From: Sulfitobacter sp. F26204
GTDB taxonomy: Bacteria > Pseudomonadota > Alphaproteobacteria > Rhodobacterales > Rhodobacteraceae
Length of the DNA stretch: 64,000 nt
Assembly (NCBI RefSeq): GCF_026410305.1
Contig: NZ_JAPMLQ010000003.1
Coordinates: 62,001-126,000, forward strand
Reading direction: 5' to 3'
The position numbers and the translations under genes are program-made. The notes beneath the pieces are model-generated. The model did not search any database. It was not told the DNA's origin and saw nothing but the letters and a program-made list of their open reading frames with translations. Shown here in pieces: positions 12,325 to 20,938 of this stretch. Position 1 is the stretch's first letter; every line of letters starts with the position of its first letter.

Positions 12325-12851
12325 TGTCGGGCCTGCCAAGTGGATTTTGTCAGACACATTTTCTGGACCTGCACATCCTGTTTTAATGCAAGGCTTGGGG
12401 TTCCCTCGATCTTCAGGTTGGTAAACCCGAGTTTGTTGAGTACGCCGCGTGACGCCGTGTTGCCCAGTATATAACCCGATGACACCGGCTGATCGGAACG
12501 TGAAAAGTAATGCGCAACCAGCCCGCCTGCGGCTTCGCTGGCAAATCCATTTCCCCAGTGATCCGCGCCCAGCCAATAGCCAAGCTCATCCACCAAAGAG
12601 ATGCCGCCAATCAGGTCATGCCCATGAGTAATCGCAAAAACGAGATCGTTTTGTGTGCTGTGCCTGTCAAAGAATTCAATCGCATCTGTACAGGTATAGG
12701 GGCGCGGTACACGGCTCAGCCATTTTGATACGTCCGGATGACCAAGCATGCGGACAACATCAGCTGCGTCCCCCGGCGGAAAACGGCGCAGCGTAATGCG
12801 CGACAGGTGCAAGGCCCCGTTTTCCAACGCAGACAGATTGTTTTGCGTCAT
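12321..12851 (-). CDS. GNAT family N-acetyltransferase
   Basis: A 176-residue acetyltransferase_3 type protein. LHLSRITLRRFPPGDAADVV at the N terminus and YILGNTASRGVLNKLGFTNL in the acetyl-CoA region match the family; ELGYWLGADHWGNGFASEA is the core strand and P-loop. It is the first gene after the rpmA terminator and overlaps the LysE gene by four bases. Substrate unknown. Confidence 0.87.
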   Translation of the reverse strand: MTQNNLSALENGALHLSRITLRRFPPGDAADVVRMLGHPDVSKWLSRVPRPYTCTDAIEFFDRHSTQNDLVFAITHGHDLIGGISLVDELGYWLGADHWGNGFASEAAGGLVAHYFSRSDQPVSSGYILGNTASRGVLNKLGFTNLKIEGTPSLALKQDVQVQKMCLTKSTWQARQ

Positions 12852-12892
12852 TGCACCCCTCCTTTCTGACTGGTGGGCTTTGGGAGATCACA

Positions 12893-12929
12893 CAAAAGCA
12901 AAAGGGACCGGCGTTTCCACCGATCCCTT
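12893..12929 (-). terminator. terminator after rplU-rpmA
   Basis: On the minus strand AAGGGATCGG (12929-12920) pairs with CCGGTCCCTT (12911-12902), with one G:T pair, then TTTTGCTTTTG. It lies about 30 bases beyond the rpmA stop and separates the ribosomal genes from the acetyltransferase operon. Confidence 0.85.
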
Positions 12930-12957
12930 GAATTTCTTCAAACCTTTTGGGTACGGC

Positions 12958-13227
12958 TTATTCTGCGGCTTCCGCCATCGGGAGAACAGAAATGAATGTG
13001 CGGTTTTTCAGACCTTTGTGAAAGGTCACGGCACCGTCAACAGTTGCAAAGATCGTGTGATCCTTGCCCATGCCAACGCCGTCGGCAGGCCAAAACTTGG
13101 TGCCGCGCTGACGCACGATGATGTTGCCGGGAATGACAGCTTCGCCGCCATATTTTTTCACACCAAGACGACGACCAGCTGAGTCGCGTCCGTTACGGGA
13201 TGAGCCGCCTGCTTTTTTATGTGCCAT
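12958..13227 (-). CDS. rpmA: 50S ribosomal protein L27
   Basis: L27 of the large ribosomal subunit, 89 residues. [20 protein letters not shown] is followed by [20 protein letters not shown] and [20 protein letters not shown], a textbook L27 without the cleaved N-terminal extension known in Firmicutes. It is 11 bases downstream of rplU and ends at a terminator. Confidence 0.98.
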   Translation of the reverse strand: MAHKKAGGSSRNGRDSAGRRLGVKKYGGEAVIPGNIIVRQRGTKFWPADGVGMGKDHTIFATVDGAVTFHKGLKNRTFISVLPMAEAAE

Positions 13228-13238
13228 TTGGTCTCTCC

Positions 13239-13973
13239 TTAACCTTTAGCCAGTTCTTTGGCCTGTGCGATCCAGTCTTCACGACCGACACGACCTTTGA
13301 ATGACAGTTTCTCTTCGATAGCGTCTACATCCGCGTCTGTCCATGCAGCAATCTGAGCAAAGGTTGTAATGCCTTCGGCGTTCAATTTACCAACAATGAC
13401 CGGACCAATGCCCGAGATTTCGGACAGATCGTCGCCGTCAGATTTCTTTGCAGCGGCTTTCTTTGGCGCTGCTTTTTTCTCTGCCTTTGGTTCTGCGTCA
13501 GCTTTTGGCGCAGCTTTCTTGGCGGCTTTGGGTGCGGCAGCTTTCTTGGCTTTCGCAGGCTTGGCAGCCTCGTCAGCGGATTTGCCCGTGATCGCGGCAA
13601 CGGCAGCGGCGGAAACGGAACCTGTACCAACGGCGGCCATCACTTTGGATTTGCCGGCACCTGTCGCCAGAATGTCACCGATCTTGACCAGCGTCAGTTT
13701 CTGACGGTGACCCTTGGTGCGCTTGGAAGAGTGCTTACGACGGCGCTTGACGAAGTTGATAACCTTCTCGCCTTTGATCTGGTCGACAACTTCGGCCTGA
13801 ACAGCGGCGTCTTCGATCAACGGGGCACCGACCTGAACCTTGTCGCCACCGAGCATCAGCACTTCATTGAATTGTACGGTTTCACCGGCATTTGCTGCAA
13901 TACGTTCCACCCGAAGCATATCGCCCGAGGCTACCTTGTATTGCTTACCGCCAGTCTTGATGACTGCGAACAT
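13239..13973 (-). CDS. rplU: 50S ribosomal protein L21 with helix-hairpin-helix tail
   Basis: L21 with 244 residues where the usual length is about 103. The L21 domain (about 1-103) runs from [20 protein letters not shown] to the [15 protein letters not shown] segment. An Ala/Lys/Pro linker (about 125-180) follows. The C-terminal 60 residues form a helix-hairpin-helix domain ([20 protein letters not shown], then [16 protein letters not shown]). Such tails are known in Rhodobacterales L21 and in some other proteins; their role is not established. A structured leader precedes the gene. Confidence 0.95.
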   Translation of the reverse strand: MFAVIKTGGKQYKVASGDMLRVERIAANAGETVQFNEVLMLGGDKVQVGAPLIEDAAVQAEVVDQIKGEKVINFVKRRRKHSSKRTKGHRQKLTLVKIGDILATGAGKSKVMAAVGTGSVSAAAVAAITGKSADEAAKPAKAKKAAAPKAAKKAAPKADAEPKAEKKAAPKKAAAKKSDGDDLSEISGIGPVIVGKLNAEGITTFAQIAAWTDADVDAIEEKLSFKGRVGREDWIAQAKELAKG

Positions 13974-14001
13974 CGCGTCTTCCTTTGTCTATCCGCGTTC
14001 T

Positions 14002-14103
14002 GTGGTCCCCGTCAGGGTGTTTTGAACCAGCATCCTCGCTGTGTTCACCTCGAACAGCGCGCCCTTGGGGCGTCATTGAAAAAAGTCCCGAAACAGGGAG
14101 TCC
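14002..14103 (-). promoter_or_regulatory. structured leader of rplU-rpmA
   Basis: Reading on the minus strand from 14103 there is an imperfect hairpin around CTCCCTGTTTCGGGACTTTTTT with six T after it (terminator-like), then GCCCC-AA-GGGGC, then CGCTGTTC pairing with GAACACAGCG. Three stem-loops in about 100 bases between promoter and start suggest an attenuator or L21 autoregulation site. Inferred from pairing only. Confidence 0.4.
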
Positions 14104-14117
14104 TGTCAGGATTGGCG

Positions 14118-14147
14118 CTTATTGGGGGTAAAGACCGTGTAAGTCAA
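14118..14147 (-). promoter_or_regulatory. candidate promoter for rplU-rpmA
   Basis: On the minus strand TTGACT (14147-14142) and AATAAG (14123-14118) are 18 bases apart, about 145 bases upstream of rplU. The -35 is five of six; the -10 is weak. Confidence 0.45.
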
Positions 14148-14428
14148 GCAGCTTTGCCATGCTAATGTGACGTTTCAGGCCTCCACCAAAGCCAGGGGTC
14201 TTGTGTTTGCTGCATGACCTTGCGGCAGCGCACATTTTGACCCCCAAAACGCCCGATACCCGTCGCATTTCGCAAAGAGTGTGATCAGATCAAGTTCGTA
14301 ACGAGTAAGACGATGTCCATGCACTTTCCCGAACCGGTTTACGTCGGTGACGGAAAGTGATCAGAGCGGCAGGCGTTGCATTTGGGTTTCCTGGGAAACA
14401 ACTTATGCGACGCCGTCGCACCCTGCGC
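14148..14428. other. intergenic region with one stem-loop
   Basis: This stretch between the rplU promoter and the second DUF2059 gene shows no coding frame with family similarity. CACTTTCCCG (14322-14331) pairs with CGGAAAGTG (14351-14359) apart from one extra C, and an inner ACCG/CGGT stem is possible. GTGATCAGA occurs at both ends of this region (14281 and 14357). It may be the 3' structure of the DUF2059 transcript; no T run follows. Confidence 0.3.
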
Positions 14429-15244
14429 CTAAAGTTCCTTTGCCGTCATGTTCAAGGCTACCGTGCGCCCCAAAGCATAGGAAATGTCCTCGTAGGCTTT
14501 ACCGAACCCGTTGAACAATGCCCTGTTCAGCGCCTGTCCTGCGGGGGTCTTGGCAAATGCAATATAGGTGCGCAGATCATCATCGGTAAGCGGATGATAG
14601 GCCAGCAACAGAAAGCCATGCAGCCATTCGCTGGTGTCGCGACTGCTTTCCTCGATGTCACCTGCCGCATCTTTCAGCATTTCTTCTTCGGTCATTTCTA
14701 TGGCGTTGCCATCCACCATCCCGCGCAGGAACTGATAGTTCGAATTCAAGGCGCTGGTAACATTGCGCGTGATCATATCACCGCTTTTGACATATTCCTC
14801 GATCAACATCAGACGCGGGTCATCTTGTCCCTCAGACGAGATGAAACGGCCACGGGCCGCTGCTTCGACATCTTTGTCCTGGATTGCGCGGCGTGCGGCG
14901 TTTTCAAGCTCGACAATCTGCGTTCCCTTTTCACTGGCATAGAATGAAATCACTTCTTCCAGTTCCGCGCCTTTCAATTCCTGTTCCAGCTCTGCACGCA
15001 CAAGTTCTACCATGAGTGCGGGTTCATAAATGCGGCTGACCTGTAGGGCCCAACCCGCACCGCCCTGCCCGTTCAACATTTCGTCGTTCAGGTCTTGCGT
15101 CTGTGCGATGCCCTCTTCGCTGAGGATCTCGGCGGCCTCGTGCAGTTTCAGGACATCGACCAGGACATTCATCCGCGCGTCGGCCAGGGCACTCAAGGTG
15201 CTCAACGCCCAGAAAACCGGCCACAGCAAAAGGAACTTGCGCAT
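14429..15244 (-). CDS. exported DUF2059-domain protein (second of pair)
   Basis: A protein of 271 residues from the ATG at 15244; a GTG one codon earlier is also possible. MRKFLLLWPVFWALSTLSALA is a signal peptide, so the product should be periplasmic. The body is helical with DUF2059 features: ELVRAELEQELKGAELEEVI, SFYASEKGTQIVELENAARR, and a repeat of this unit near the C terminus (AYHPLTDDDLRTYIAFAKTP). The start touches the upstream stop (TGATG), so the pair is co-translated and probably arose by duplication. Function unknown. Confidence 0.8.
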   Translation of the reverse strand: MRKFLLLWPVFWALSTLSALADARMNVLVDVLKLHEAAEILSEEGIAQTQDLNDEMLNGQGGAGWALQVSRIYEPALMVELVRAELEQELKGAELEEVISFYASEKGTQIVELENAARRAIQDKDVEAAARGRFISSEGQDDPRLMLIEEYVKSGDMITRNVTSALNSNYQFLRGMVDGNAIEMTEEEMLKDAAGDIEESSRDTSEWLHGFLLLAYHPLTDDDLRTYIAFAKTPAGQALNRALFNGFGKAYEDISYALGRTVALNMTAKEL

Positions 15245-16089
15245 CACAAGTCCTGACTTGGTTGCATCGAAGAGAGCCGCTGGGCGACAACTTCAAAACG
15301 GTTTGCCTGGATTTCGAATTGAACGGCATTCATCAGGGCATAGACCTTTTGCATCTCGGGTTCTGCCAATGCCTCGGCGTAGGCCGCGATCTCTGCATCA
15401 GAAAACGATTGATAGGTATAGGCGGCATTGGCCAGGGCGCTGGTCTTGATGGCAGTGCGCATTTCGCTTTCCTGACTGCGCATCGCTTCGCGCAGGTCGG
15501 GTTCATCCATCTGGAGTTCAATCACCCCGGCAGCCGCAGCGGCCAACAAGAACCTGATTTGCACCTCCTGGATTGCGCGGATGGAACTGTCCGCGACATC
15601 GCTTGCCTCGTTCAACGCCGAAAGTAAGGCGACACGCGGTGAACCGATGCGTACCAAACCGTCAATGATCGACGTGCCACTTTCGGATTTCAGGCTGTCA
15701 TCCTCAAACATATGCGAGGCGTTTTCAGCCACCACCAATCGCTGTCCGAGATCAGAAGCATAGAAATCGGCCGCATGGGCCAACAGATCATCGCTGAGTG
15801 TTTCTGAGAGGATCTCAAGCGCCATGTCGTGCATGAGATCCGTTTTGAAGACTTCGCTGACCAGGCGCGACCATTCGGATCCGAAATCATCGGCGCTCAG
15901 CCCCAGCATCTGCGGCGCGGAATCCGCAGAGAGCCGGATGCTTTCCAGAGCGACATCAAATCCGGTTACTTCCAGGAAAGCCTCCAACCGTTCGGTTTCT
16001 GCGGCACGAACGGTATGGGTTTGTAATACAAGGGCAGACAGACATAACAGCGAAAGGGCCAGCAGAGGTCTGCGGAACAAGGCAAGCAT
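15244..16089 (-). CDS. exported DUF2059-domain protein (first of pair)
   Basis: A protein of 281 residues from the ATG at 16089, preceded by AAAGGA; the longer frame has no better site. The signal peptide is MLALFRRPLLALSLLCLSAL plus VLQTHTVRAAE. Two related helical units (HAADFYASDLGQRLVVAENA and YQSFSDAEIAAYAEALAEPE) match DUF2059. It is distinctly related to the downstream gene. It is divergent from the 1172-residue protein, with about 500 bases between. Function unknown. Confidence 0.78.
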   Translation of the reverse strand: MLALFRRPLLALSLLCLSALVLQTHTVRAAETERLEAFLEVTGFDVALESIRLSADSAPQMLGLSADDFGSEWSRLVSEVFKTDLMHDMALEILSETLSDDLLAHAADFYASDLGQRLVVAENASHMFEDDSLKSESGTSIIDGLVRIGSPRVALLSALNEASDVADSSIRAIQEVQIRFLLAAAAAGVIELQMDEPDLREAMRSQESEMRTAIKTSALANAAYTYQSFSDAEIAAYAEALAEPEMQKVYALMNAVQFEIQANRFEVVAQRLSSMQPSQDL

Positions 16090-16597
16090 TGAATAATCCT
16101 TTTTACTGAAGGCAATGTAGTCTGCAATTGTGGGTGATCCAAGTCGCGGCGCGATCAAATTCCAGATAGGTAGACGGGTTTGTTATTGCGGCCATCCTAT
16201 ATCGTTTTTCAGCTATGAACACTGCCCTTCGTCCTGTTGCTTTAACCAGATCAGATCGCCGTTGGCATGACCTAAAAGGCCAAACAGCGTGAAATAGCGG
16301 GCGGTGCGGACCAGCCCGGTGGCTGCATTTATACTGCCAATTTGATTTGCCACCTCGGTGCATCGACCGTGCCGGGTGATGTTTGTTCCCCCGTATTTCA
16401 CATAAATTACTTGACCAAACGGAACTGCCATTGGATGTTCGGTCTGGTATTTCGTCTTTTGTTTTACGGTTTTTTCGCCGTTTCACGATTTTGAAAAAAC
16501 TGATCCACGTCGTGCACCATATTCTGTGCATCGAAATCAGAGCTGATAATTCATTTTGCGCCGCCTTTGCGCGCTTCTTCTTTTGGAGACCTGTAAC
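16090..16597. other. divergent intergenic region
   Basis: A 508-base region upstream of both the DUF2059 pair and the large plus-strand gene. The minus-strand frame 16213-16431 (72 codons) has a plausible composition but no ribosome site and no recognised similarity, so I do not call it. A short ACGG-TTTTTTCG-CCGT stem lies near 16470. No convincing -35/-10 pair was found. Confidence 0.3.
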
Positions 16598-19500
16598 ATG
16601 TCCAAGTACGCTGTCGCCGGCCAAGACCTCAAGAAACTACTGACCAAATCCAAACAAAAGCCGGTCAATTTTGCATATGCGCCAGGCAAAACCCCTGCTG
16701 ATGACTATCTGGGCATGGACAGGATCAAAGCCAGCACAGCCATCTTGAAGGAAGCTAAAGCGGAAATGGGCGGCAAGGTCGCCTCGGGAACCGTCACTTT
16801 GGACGGGCGCGATGTGAAACTGACCTGCGAGACGTTGATCCCCAACCTTGCCAAGAAGTTCAAGAAGCACCTCAAGGTCTATAAAATCACTTTCAACGTT
16901 ATCGTGATGGACATTGATGGCACGGTTCTGGAATCTGACCTTGAAGAACAGGAAGATGATGGTCCACCACGGGAGGACCCTGTTGCGGGGCAAACCGGTG
17001 CACCCGTTCCGCCACCACCGCCGCCGCAGCTTGATAATGCCCCGGCTGAGGATGAAGTGGTTGATGACGGCCTCAAGGGCTGGTTGACGGACCGACTCAA
17101 GCGTTTGGTACCCGAAGTGAAGAAATTCGCCGCCATCAATCCGGTTGGCGGGCCACGCGTGGTCAAGGGTATGCAGGACGCTCAGAAGTTGCTGTCAAAG
17201 AACATACTGGACAAGGCCGAGCAATTGATCGGCAATCTTGAGAAACTTCTGAAGGTAACGCCTCCGCCCAAAGCCCCACCGATGCCGCAAGCCTCCGCCG
17301 AGACAGTGCCCGCTCCGCCGCCCACAGACATCGAAGCGGTACGTAGAAAGCTGCAGCAGGCCTATGATCAACTGGCAGGTGACCTTGAGCAGTTTCTCAA
17401 ACGCGCAGCCCCTTCCAAGTCTGGCAAGGCAAGCCAATTGGCGGCGGCATTCCGGCAAGAAATCACCGGAACCGACATGAAGAAAGCGGCAACTCTGGTG
17501 TCCGCCTTGAAAAAGTTCGTTGAGGGCAACCAGGCGAACTTGCCGGCTCTTTCCCAGGCGGCATTGGCAAAAGAAGCCGTCGCGGTGGCGACCGGCCCTG
17601 CCCCAGCCGAACGATATGAACAATCCGCTGGTATCATGAACAAATACCCCAAGGGAGCGAATGCCGCCCGTACTGCGATGGACGGCTTTGCCGCGATTCT
17701 GGGAGATCAGCCTGTCACCGACGATCTGATTGCCCAGGCCAAGGTTGATATCGACGCCGCACAAAAGGTATTGGATGCCGCCAAAGAGCGCCTGGCAAAG
17801 GCACAGGCGTTGCCGGACGGTGAGGCCAAGATCAAAGCCATCGCACAAGAACAGGGGGATGTCAGCGCTGCCGAAGAAAGGTTGGCGGCAACCAAATCCT
17901 TTGAGAAGGCCGCAATTTCAAAGAAGGCATTGGTCGAGGCACTGGCCTTTGGCCCACTCTCTGCAAATTCCGGTCAAAGCCTGTCGGATGAGGCTGCAGC
18001 GGCCTTGATCACCGGGTTTACCCGCGACCCATCCCTTGCCAAGGCCGCTCTCGATGCGGCATCAACCGGTGCATATCCGGATGCTGTGGCGCTGAACCTT
18101 GCCGCAGTGATCGACGCTAAAGAAACCAACTTTGCCTCGGATACAGGGCGTCACTTCACCAACCCAAAATTCAGCGATCATTATGCCAAGCAACTGTTGG
18201 AGATGGGTGCCAATACAGGGCCAGCTTTCTTTGAGCGTATGCCCGATTATGTCAATTCCGGCCGCCAGTTCAATGCCGATCCCCTGCAGGAAAACGGTAT
18301 CACCGATCCCGCCGCACGGGCGCAAATCCGATCTGTCGCGGTTGGCGCGGCCTTGCTGAACAGTTCAGGCGAGATTGATACAACTTCGCAAGCGGCAAAG
18401 GATGCGATTGGTGATTTACTGTTTAACCCGCGCTCATTGAAAAACCCAACACCTGCGATGAACGAGCATGTGATCAAGACGCTCAACACCTTTAACGATC
18501 CGACCACCGGTGCAAAAGCGAATGCTGTTCTGAGCGATATTCCCGATGAAACGCCTGCGAACTCAAAAACACTGGTGCGCCGTGCATTGCGCAAGGGGGC
18601 GACAGATACGGTTGGCAAAGCCGATGTACAAAAGGCCGTACTTGCCTCGATGCTGAAGCCACTGGATCAGGGTCCGGTTGGATCGTGCTTTTCAACAGCG
18701 CCCTGTCGACGCATGCGTGAAACCGATCCGATTTCTGCGATGGAAGCCTATGCATCAATCGCCGGAACCGGCAAATACAAACCTGCCAACGGGCCTGAAG
18801 TGCCTATCGTCACGCGTATTCCCGCCAACGAAGACCCGATCATGCGCAGTTGGGAATATTCCATGGCGACCTCAACGGCGCGTGCAGCAGGCTCGAACGA
18901 GCGCGACCGTGTCAAAGGTTTGACAAATGGAGCAATGAACAGCCTTGGCGGTGGCATCAATGATTTCCTCGTTCGTCGTGCCAAAAGCGCTGGTGGGATC
19001 AAGGGTTTTGCCAAGGGCAACCTTGAAAAGCTGCAAGCCAAAGGTCGTCTCAAGGAGTTGAAGAAAAAGGTCAGCGAAGAAGTCGATCTTGTCTACGATC
19101 CCAATTCGACGATTGTGGCCGCGTCAGACGGCAAATCTTCGACCGGTCGCTATGTGCTGCGCCGCAAGGACAATGGCAACGACATCACAACGCCGGACGC
19201 ATTTGGCGATTATATCGCTGATCAGGCTATCGAAGCTTATGGTATTGACCCCACATCACAGGAAGCGAGCGATTTACGTGACCTGTGCAAGGAACCGGCC
19301 TTCCTCGATTCGATGAAATCTGGCGATACCGCACCTTGGGCCATGTCTTCGGGCGGGCAGACCACCGCTGCAACCCAGACGCTGTTTGGCAAGGGCCTTA
19401 AGGACAAGGTCATTACAGCCAGGGGCGCAACTACGGACGACACTGCCGATCGCACAGAACAAATATTGACGGACCTTCTGGGCAGTTTTGATGGTTCCGA

Positions 19501-20116
19501 CGCAGAAATGATCACGATCAAGACCGTCGGTATTCACGGGTTCAACGCTCTGCCCAACGATCCCTCACTTGAGCCGTTGCAGCGCGGCGGGAAATCCAAA
19601 CTGGCAGAAAACATCAAACGGGAATTGATTGATCGTGCCGAAGCCATGCATGACAAAACCTACGATGTCGACAAGACCGGCTATCTTTATGACAAGATCG
19701 CAGCCCAAACAGCGGCCGAAATCGGTGATCGGACAATCCGGCGAAAACTTCGTGCGGCCCTGGTCGCCCGACGCCCGACAGTTGGTCAAACCCCCGCCGA
19801 AATAAACACTGGTATTCTCGCCGCAATTACCGATGCCAAACCGCATTTCCCGCCGACCAAGGCCGATGTTTGGGAGAGAATTCTCAAGGCGAATGCAACT
19901 GGCAAAACTCAGACTGCAATCATTCAGGACGAAGGAGCGCCCGAATTCGTGATCGCCGACAGCAATTGGGGCAGTTCTACCAGCCACACGTTTTTTGTTG
20001 TTGCTCCGGACCCGATCAGCGGGGAAATGGCAATGTTTGAAAAGACAATTCCACCCGGTTCGCTACGCCCCTCGGATCGTGACTGGACAGATGCGAAATG
20101 GGCTGCGATCAAATGA
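16598..20116 (+). CDS. 1172-residue protein with papain-like Gln-x5-Cys motif, function unknown
   Basis: I do not recognise this protein. It starts at the ATG at 16598 (GGAG nearby). There is no signal peptide or membrane helix. Residues 1-105 look like a compact domain (LTKSKQKPVNFAYAPG to FNVIVMDIDG). An acidic and proline-rich linker follows (about 115-145, with PPPPPP). About 150-480 is Ala/Lys-rich helix. DQGPVGSCFS puts Gln691 six residues before Cys697, the spacing of the papain oxyanion Gln and nucleophile. Near the C terminus ADSNWG (Asp1121, Asn1123) lies just before His1130; another His, 980, lies in GIHGFN. A cysteine peptidase-like or effector role is inference. The 188-residue gene follows after 25 bases. 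Confidence 0.85.
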   Translation: MSKYAVAGQDLKKLLTKSKQKPVNFAYAPGKTPADDYLGMDRIKASTAILKEAKAEMGGKVASGTVTLDGRDVKLTCETLIPNLAKKFKKHLKVYKITFNVIVMDIDGTVLESDLEEQEDDGPPREDPVAGQTGAPVPPPPPPQLDNAPAEDEVVDDGLKGWLTDRLKRLVPEVKKFAAINPVGGPRVVKGMQDAQKLLSKNILDKAEQLIGNLEKLLKVTPPPKAPPMPQASAETVPAPPPTDIEAVRRKLQQAYDQLAGDLEQFLKRAAPSKSGKASQLAAAFRQEITGTDMKKAATLVSALKKFVEGNQANLPALSQAALAKEAVAVATGPAPAERYEQSAGIMNKYPKGANAARTAMDGFAAILGDQPVTDDLIAQAKVDIDAAQKVLDAAKERLAKAQALPDGEAKIKAIAQEQGDVSAAEERLAATKSFEKAAISKKALVEALAFGPLSANSGQSLSDEAAAALITGFTRDPSLAKAALDAASTGAYPDAVALNLAAVIDAKETNFASDTGRHFTNPKFSDHYAKQLLEMGANTGPAFFERMPDYVNSGRQFNADPLQENGITDPAARAQIRSVAVGAALLNSSGEIDTTSQAAKDAIGDLLFNPRSLKNPTPAMNEHVIKTLNTFNDPTTGAKANAVLSDIPDETPANSKTLVRRALRKGATDTVGKADVQKAVLASMLKPLDQGPVGSCFSTAPCRRMRETDPISAMEAYASIAGTGKYKPANGPEVPIVTRIPANEDPIMRSWEYSMATSTARAAGSNERDRVKGLTNGAMNSLGGGINDFLVRRAKSAGGIKGFAKGNLEKLQAKGRLKELKKKVSEEVDLVYDPNSTIVAASDGKSSTGRYVLRRKDNGNDITTPDAFGDYIADQAIEAYGIDPTSQEASDLRDLCKEPAFLDSMKSGDTAPWAMSSGGQTTAATQTLFGKGLKDKVITARGATTDDTADRTEQILTDLLGSFDGSDAEMITIKTVGIHGFNALPNDPSLEPLQRGGKSKLAENIKRELIDRAEAMHDKTYDVDKTGYLYDKIAAQTAAEIGDRTIRRKLRAALVARRPTVGQTPAEINTGILAAITDAKPHFPPTKADVWERILKANATGKTQTAIIQDEGAPEFVIADSNWGSSTSHTFFVVAPDPISGEMAMFEKTIPPGSLRPSDRDWTDAKWAAIK

Positions 20117-20141
20117 CCAAGACTTATGAAAGGTTTCCATC

Positions 20142-20708
20142 ATGACAGATGACATTCCACAAATCATCCTGGGCCTTGGCGAGGACAGCGAATACGTTGT
20201 GATGGTTGGCGCGGAGGAGGCCGAAGCGACGACGCTGGCGACCCTGATGAAATTGGCCCCCGAATTGCGCAAACCCGAGGCGGCAGCAGAAGCCGCCCGC
20301 GCCATCAACTACCTGAGTCAGGGTGCCGCATTTCGGGTGATCGAAGATCCGGCTGCTTTTGAGGCCCAATACCGCAAGACACTCGCCTCGGAAGATCCCA
20401 ATGCCCCCTGGGCTGAAGGTGTTATCCGCCTGTCCGACTATGGCGTTCCCGATTTCACCACGATCAAGGCCCCCGGCATCACAGGGACGGTCCTTACATA
20501 TTTTGCCGTCGACGACATGCTTGGCCTGCCCTACAGGATCGAAGTTGATCTGGGGTCTTCCAACATGTCTGTCACCGATGACCAATACAAGGCGTTGGAT
20601 CTCGAACCGCTCGAGTTTGGCGACGAACAGCAAATGCCGACTCCTGTGAATCCTGAAGAAGACGATTTGTCAAAGATGATGGAGTCCGGGATTGCCGGTG
20701 ATGACTAG
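20142..20708 (+). CDS. acidic 188-residue protein, partner of the large protein
   Basis: Not recognised. It is an acidic, soluble-looking protein (MTDDIPQIILGLGEDSEYVV at the start; PVNPEEDDLSKMMESGIAGD at the end) without signal peptide. The first half is helical (about 25-75); the second half looks mixed alpha/beta (GVPDFTTIKAPGITGTVLTY). It starts 25 bases after the large gene with GAAAGG upstream, so the two are probably one operon. A chaperone, inhibitor or immunity role is possible because such small acidic partners often follow large effectors; this is inference from arrangement only. Confidence 0.75.
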   Translation: MTDDIPQIILGLGEDSEYVVMVGAEEAEATTLATLMKLAPELRKPEAAAEAARAINYLSQGAAFRVIEDPAAFEAQYRKTLASEDPNAPWAEGVIRLSDYGVPDFTTIKAPGITGTVLTYFAVDDMLGLPYRIEVDLGSSNMSVTDDQYKALDLEPLEFGDEQQMPTPVNPEEDDLSKMMESGIAGDD

Positions 20709-20742
20709 CGGCTAGCACTGCTCTGTCAGTGCCAGTTTACAT

Positions 20743-20776
20743 GGCGACGCTTGCATTTTTTGCAGCGGGCGTCGCC
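20743..20776 (+). terminator. stem-loop after the large-protein operon
   Basis: GGCGACGC (20743-20750) pairs with GCGTCGCC (20769-20776), with an inner TGCA/TGCA pairing across a T run. No T tract follows the stem, so termination is uncertain. Confidence 0.4.
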
Positions 20777-20938
20777 TGCCGCTGGACAGCCAGGTTTTGC
20801 CTGTTGCGGTAAAGGAAAGTTGATTGATTTTGGTTTGCTTATACAAAGCTGTTGATTTAGCTGGGTTTCGCTGTGAGGAAGGCCTTAATTCAACGCGAAC
20901 GGCTATGCAGGCCGGTTTTTTCATTCGGAGCCAATCAA

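Noticed and set aside
16213-16431. 72-codon minus-strand frame in the 16.1-16.6 kb gap
   Set aside because: Plausible residues but no ribosome site, mixed third-position bases and no recognised family; left uncalled.
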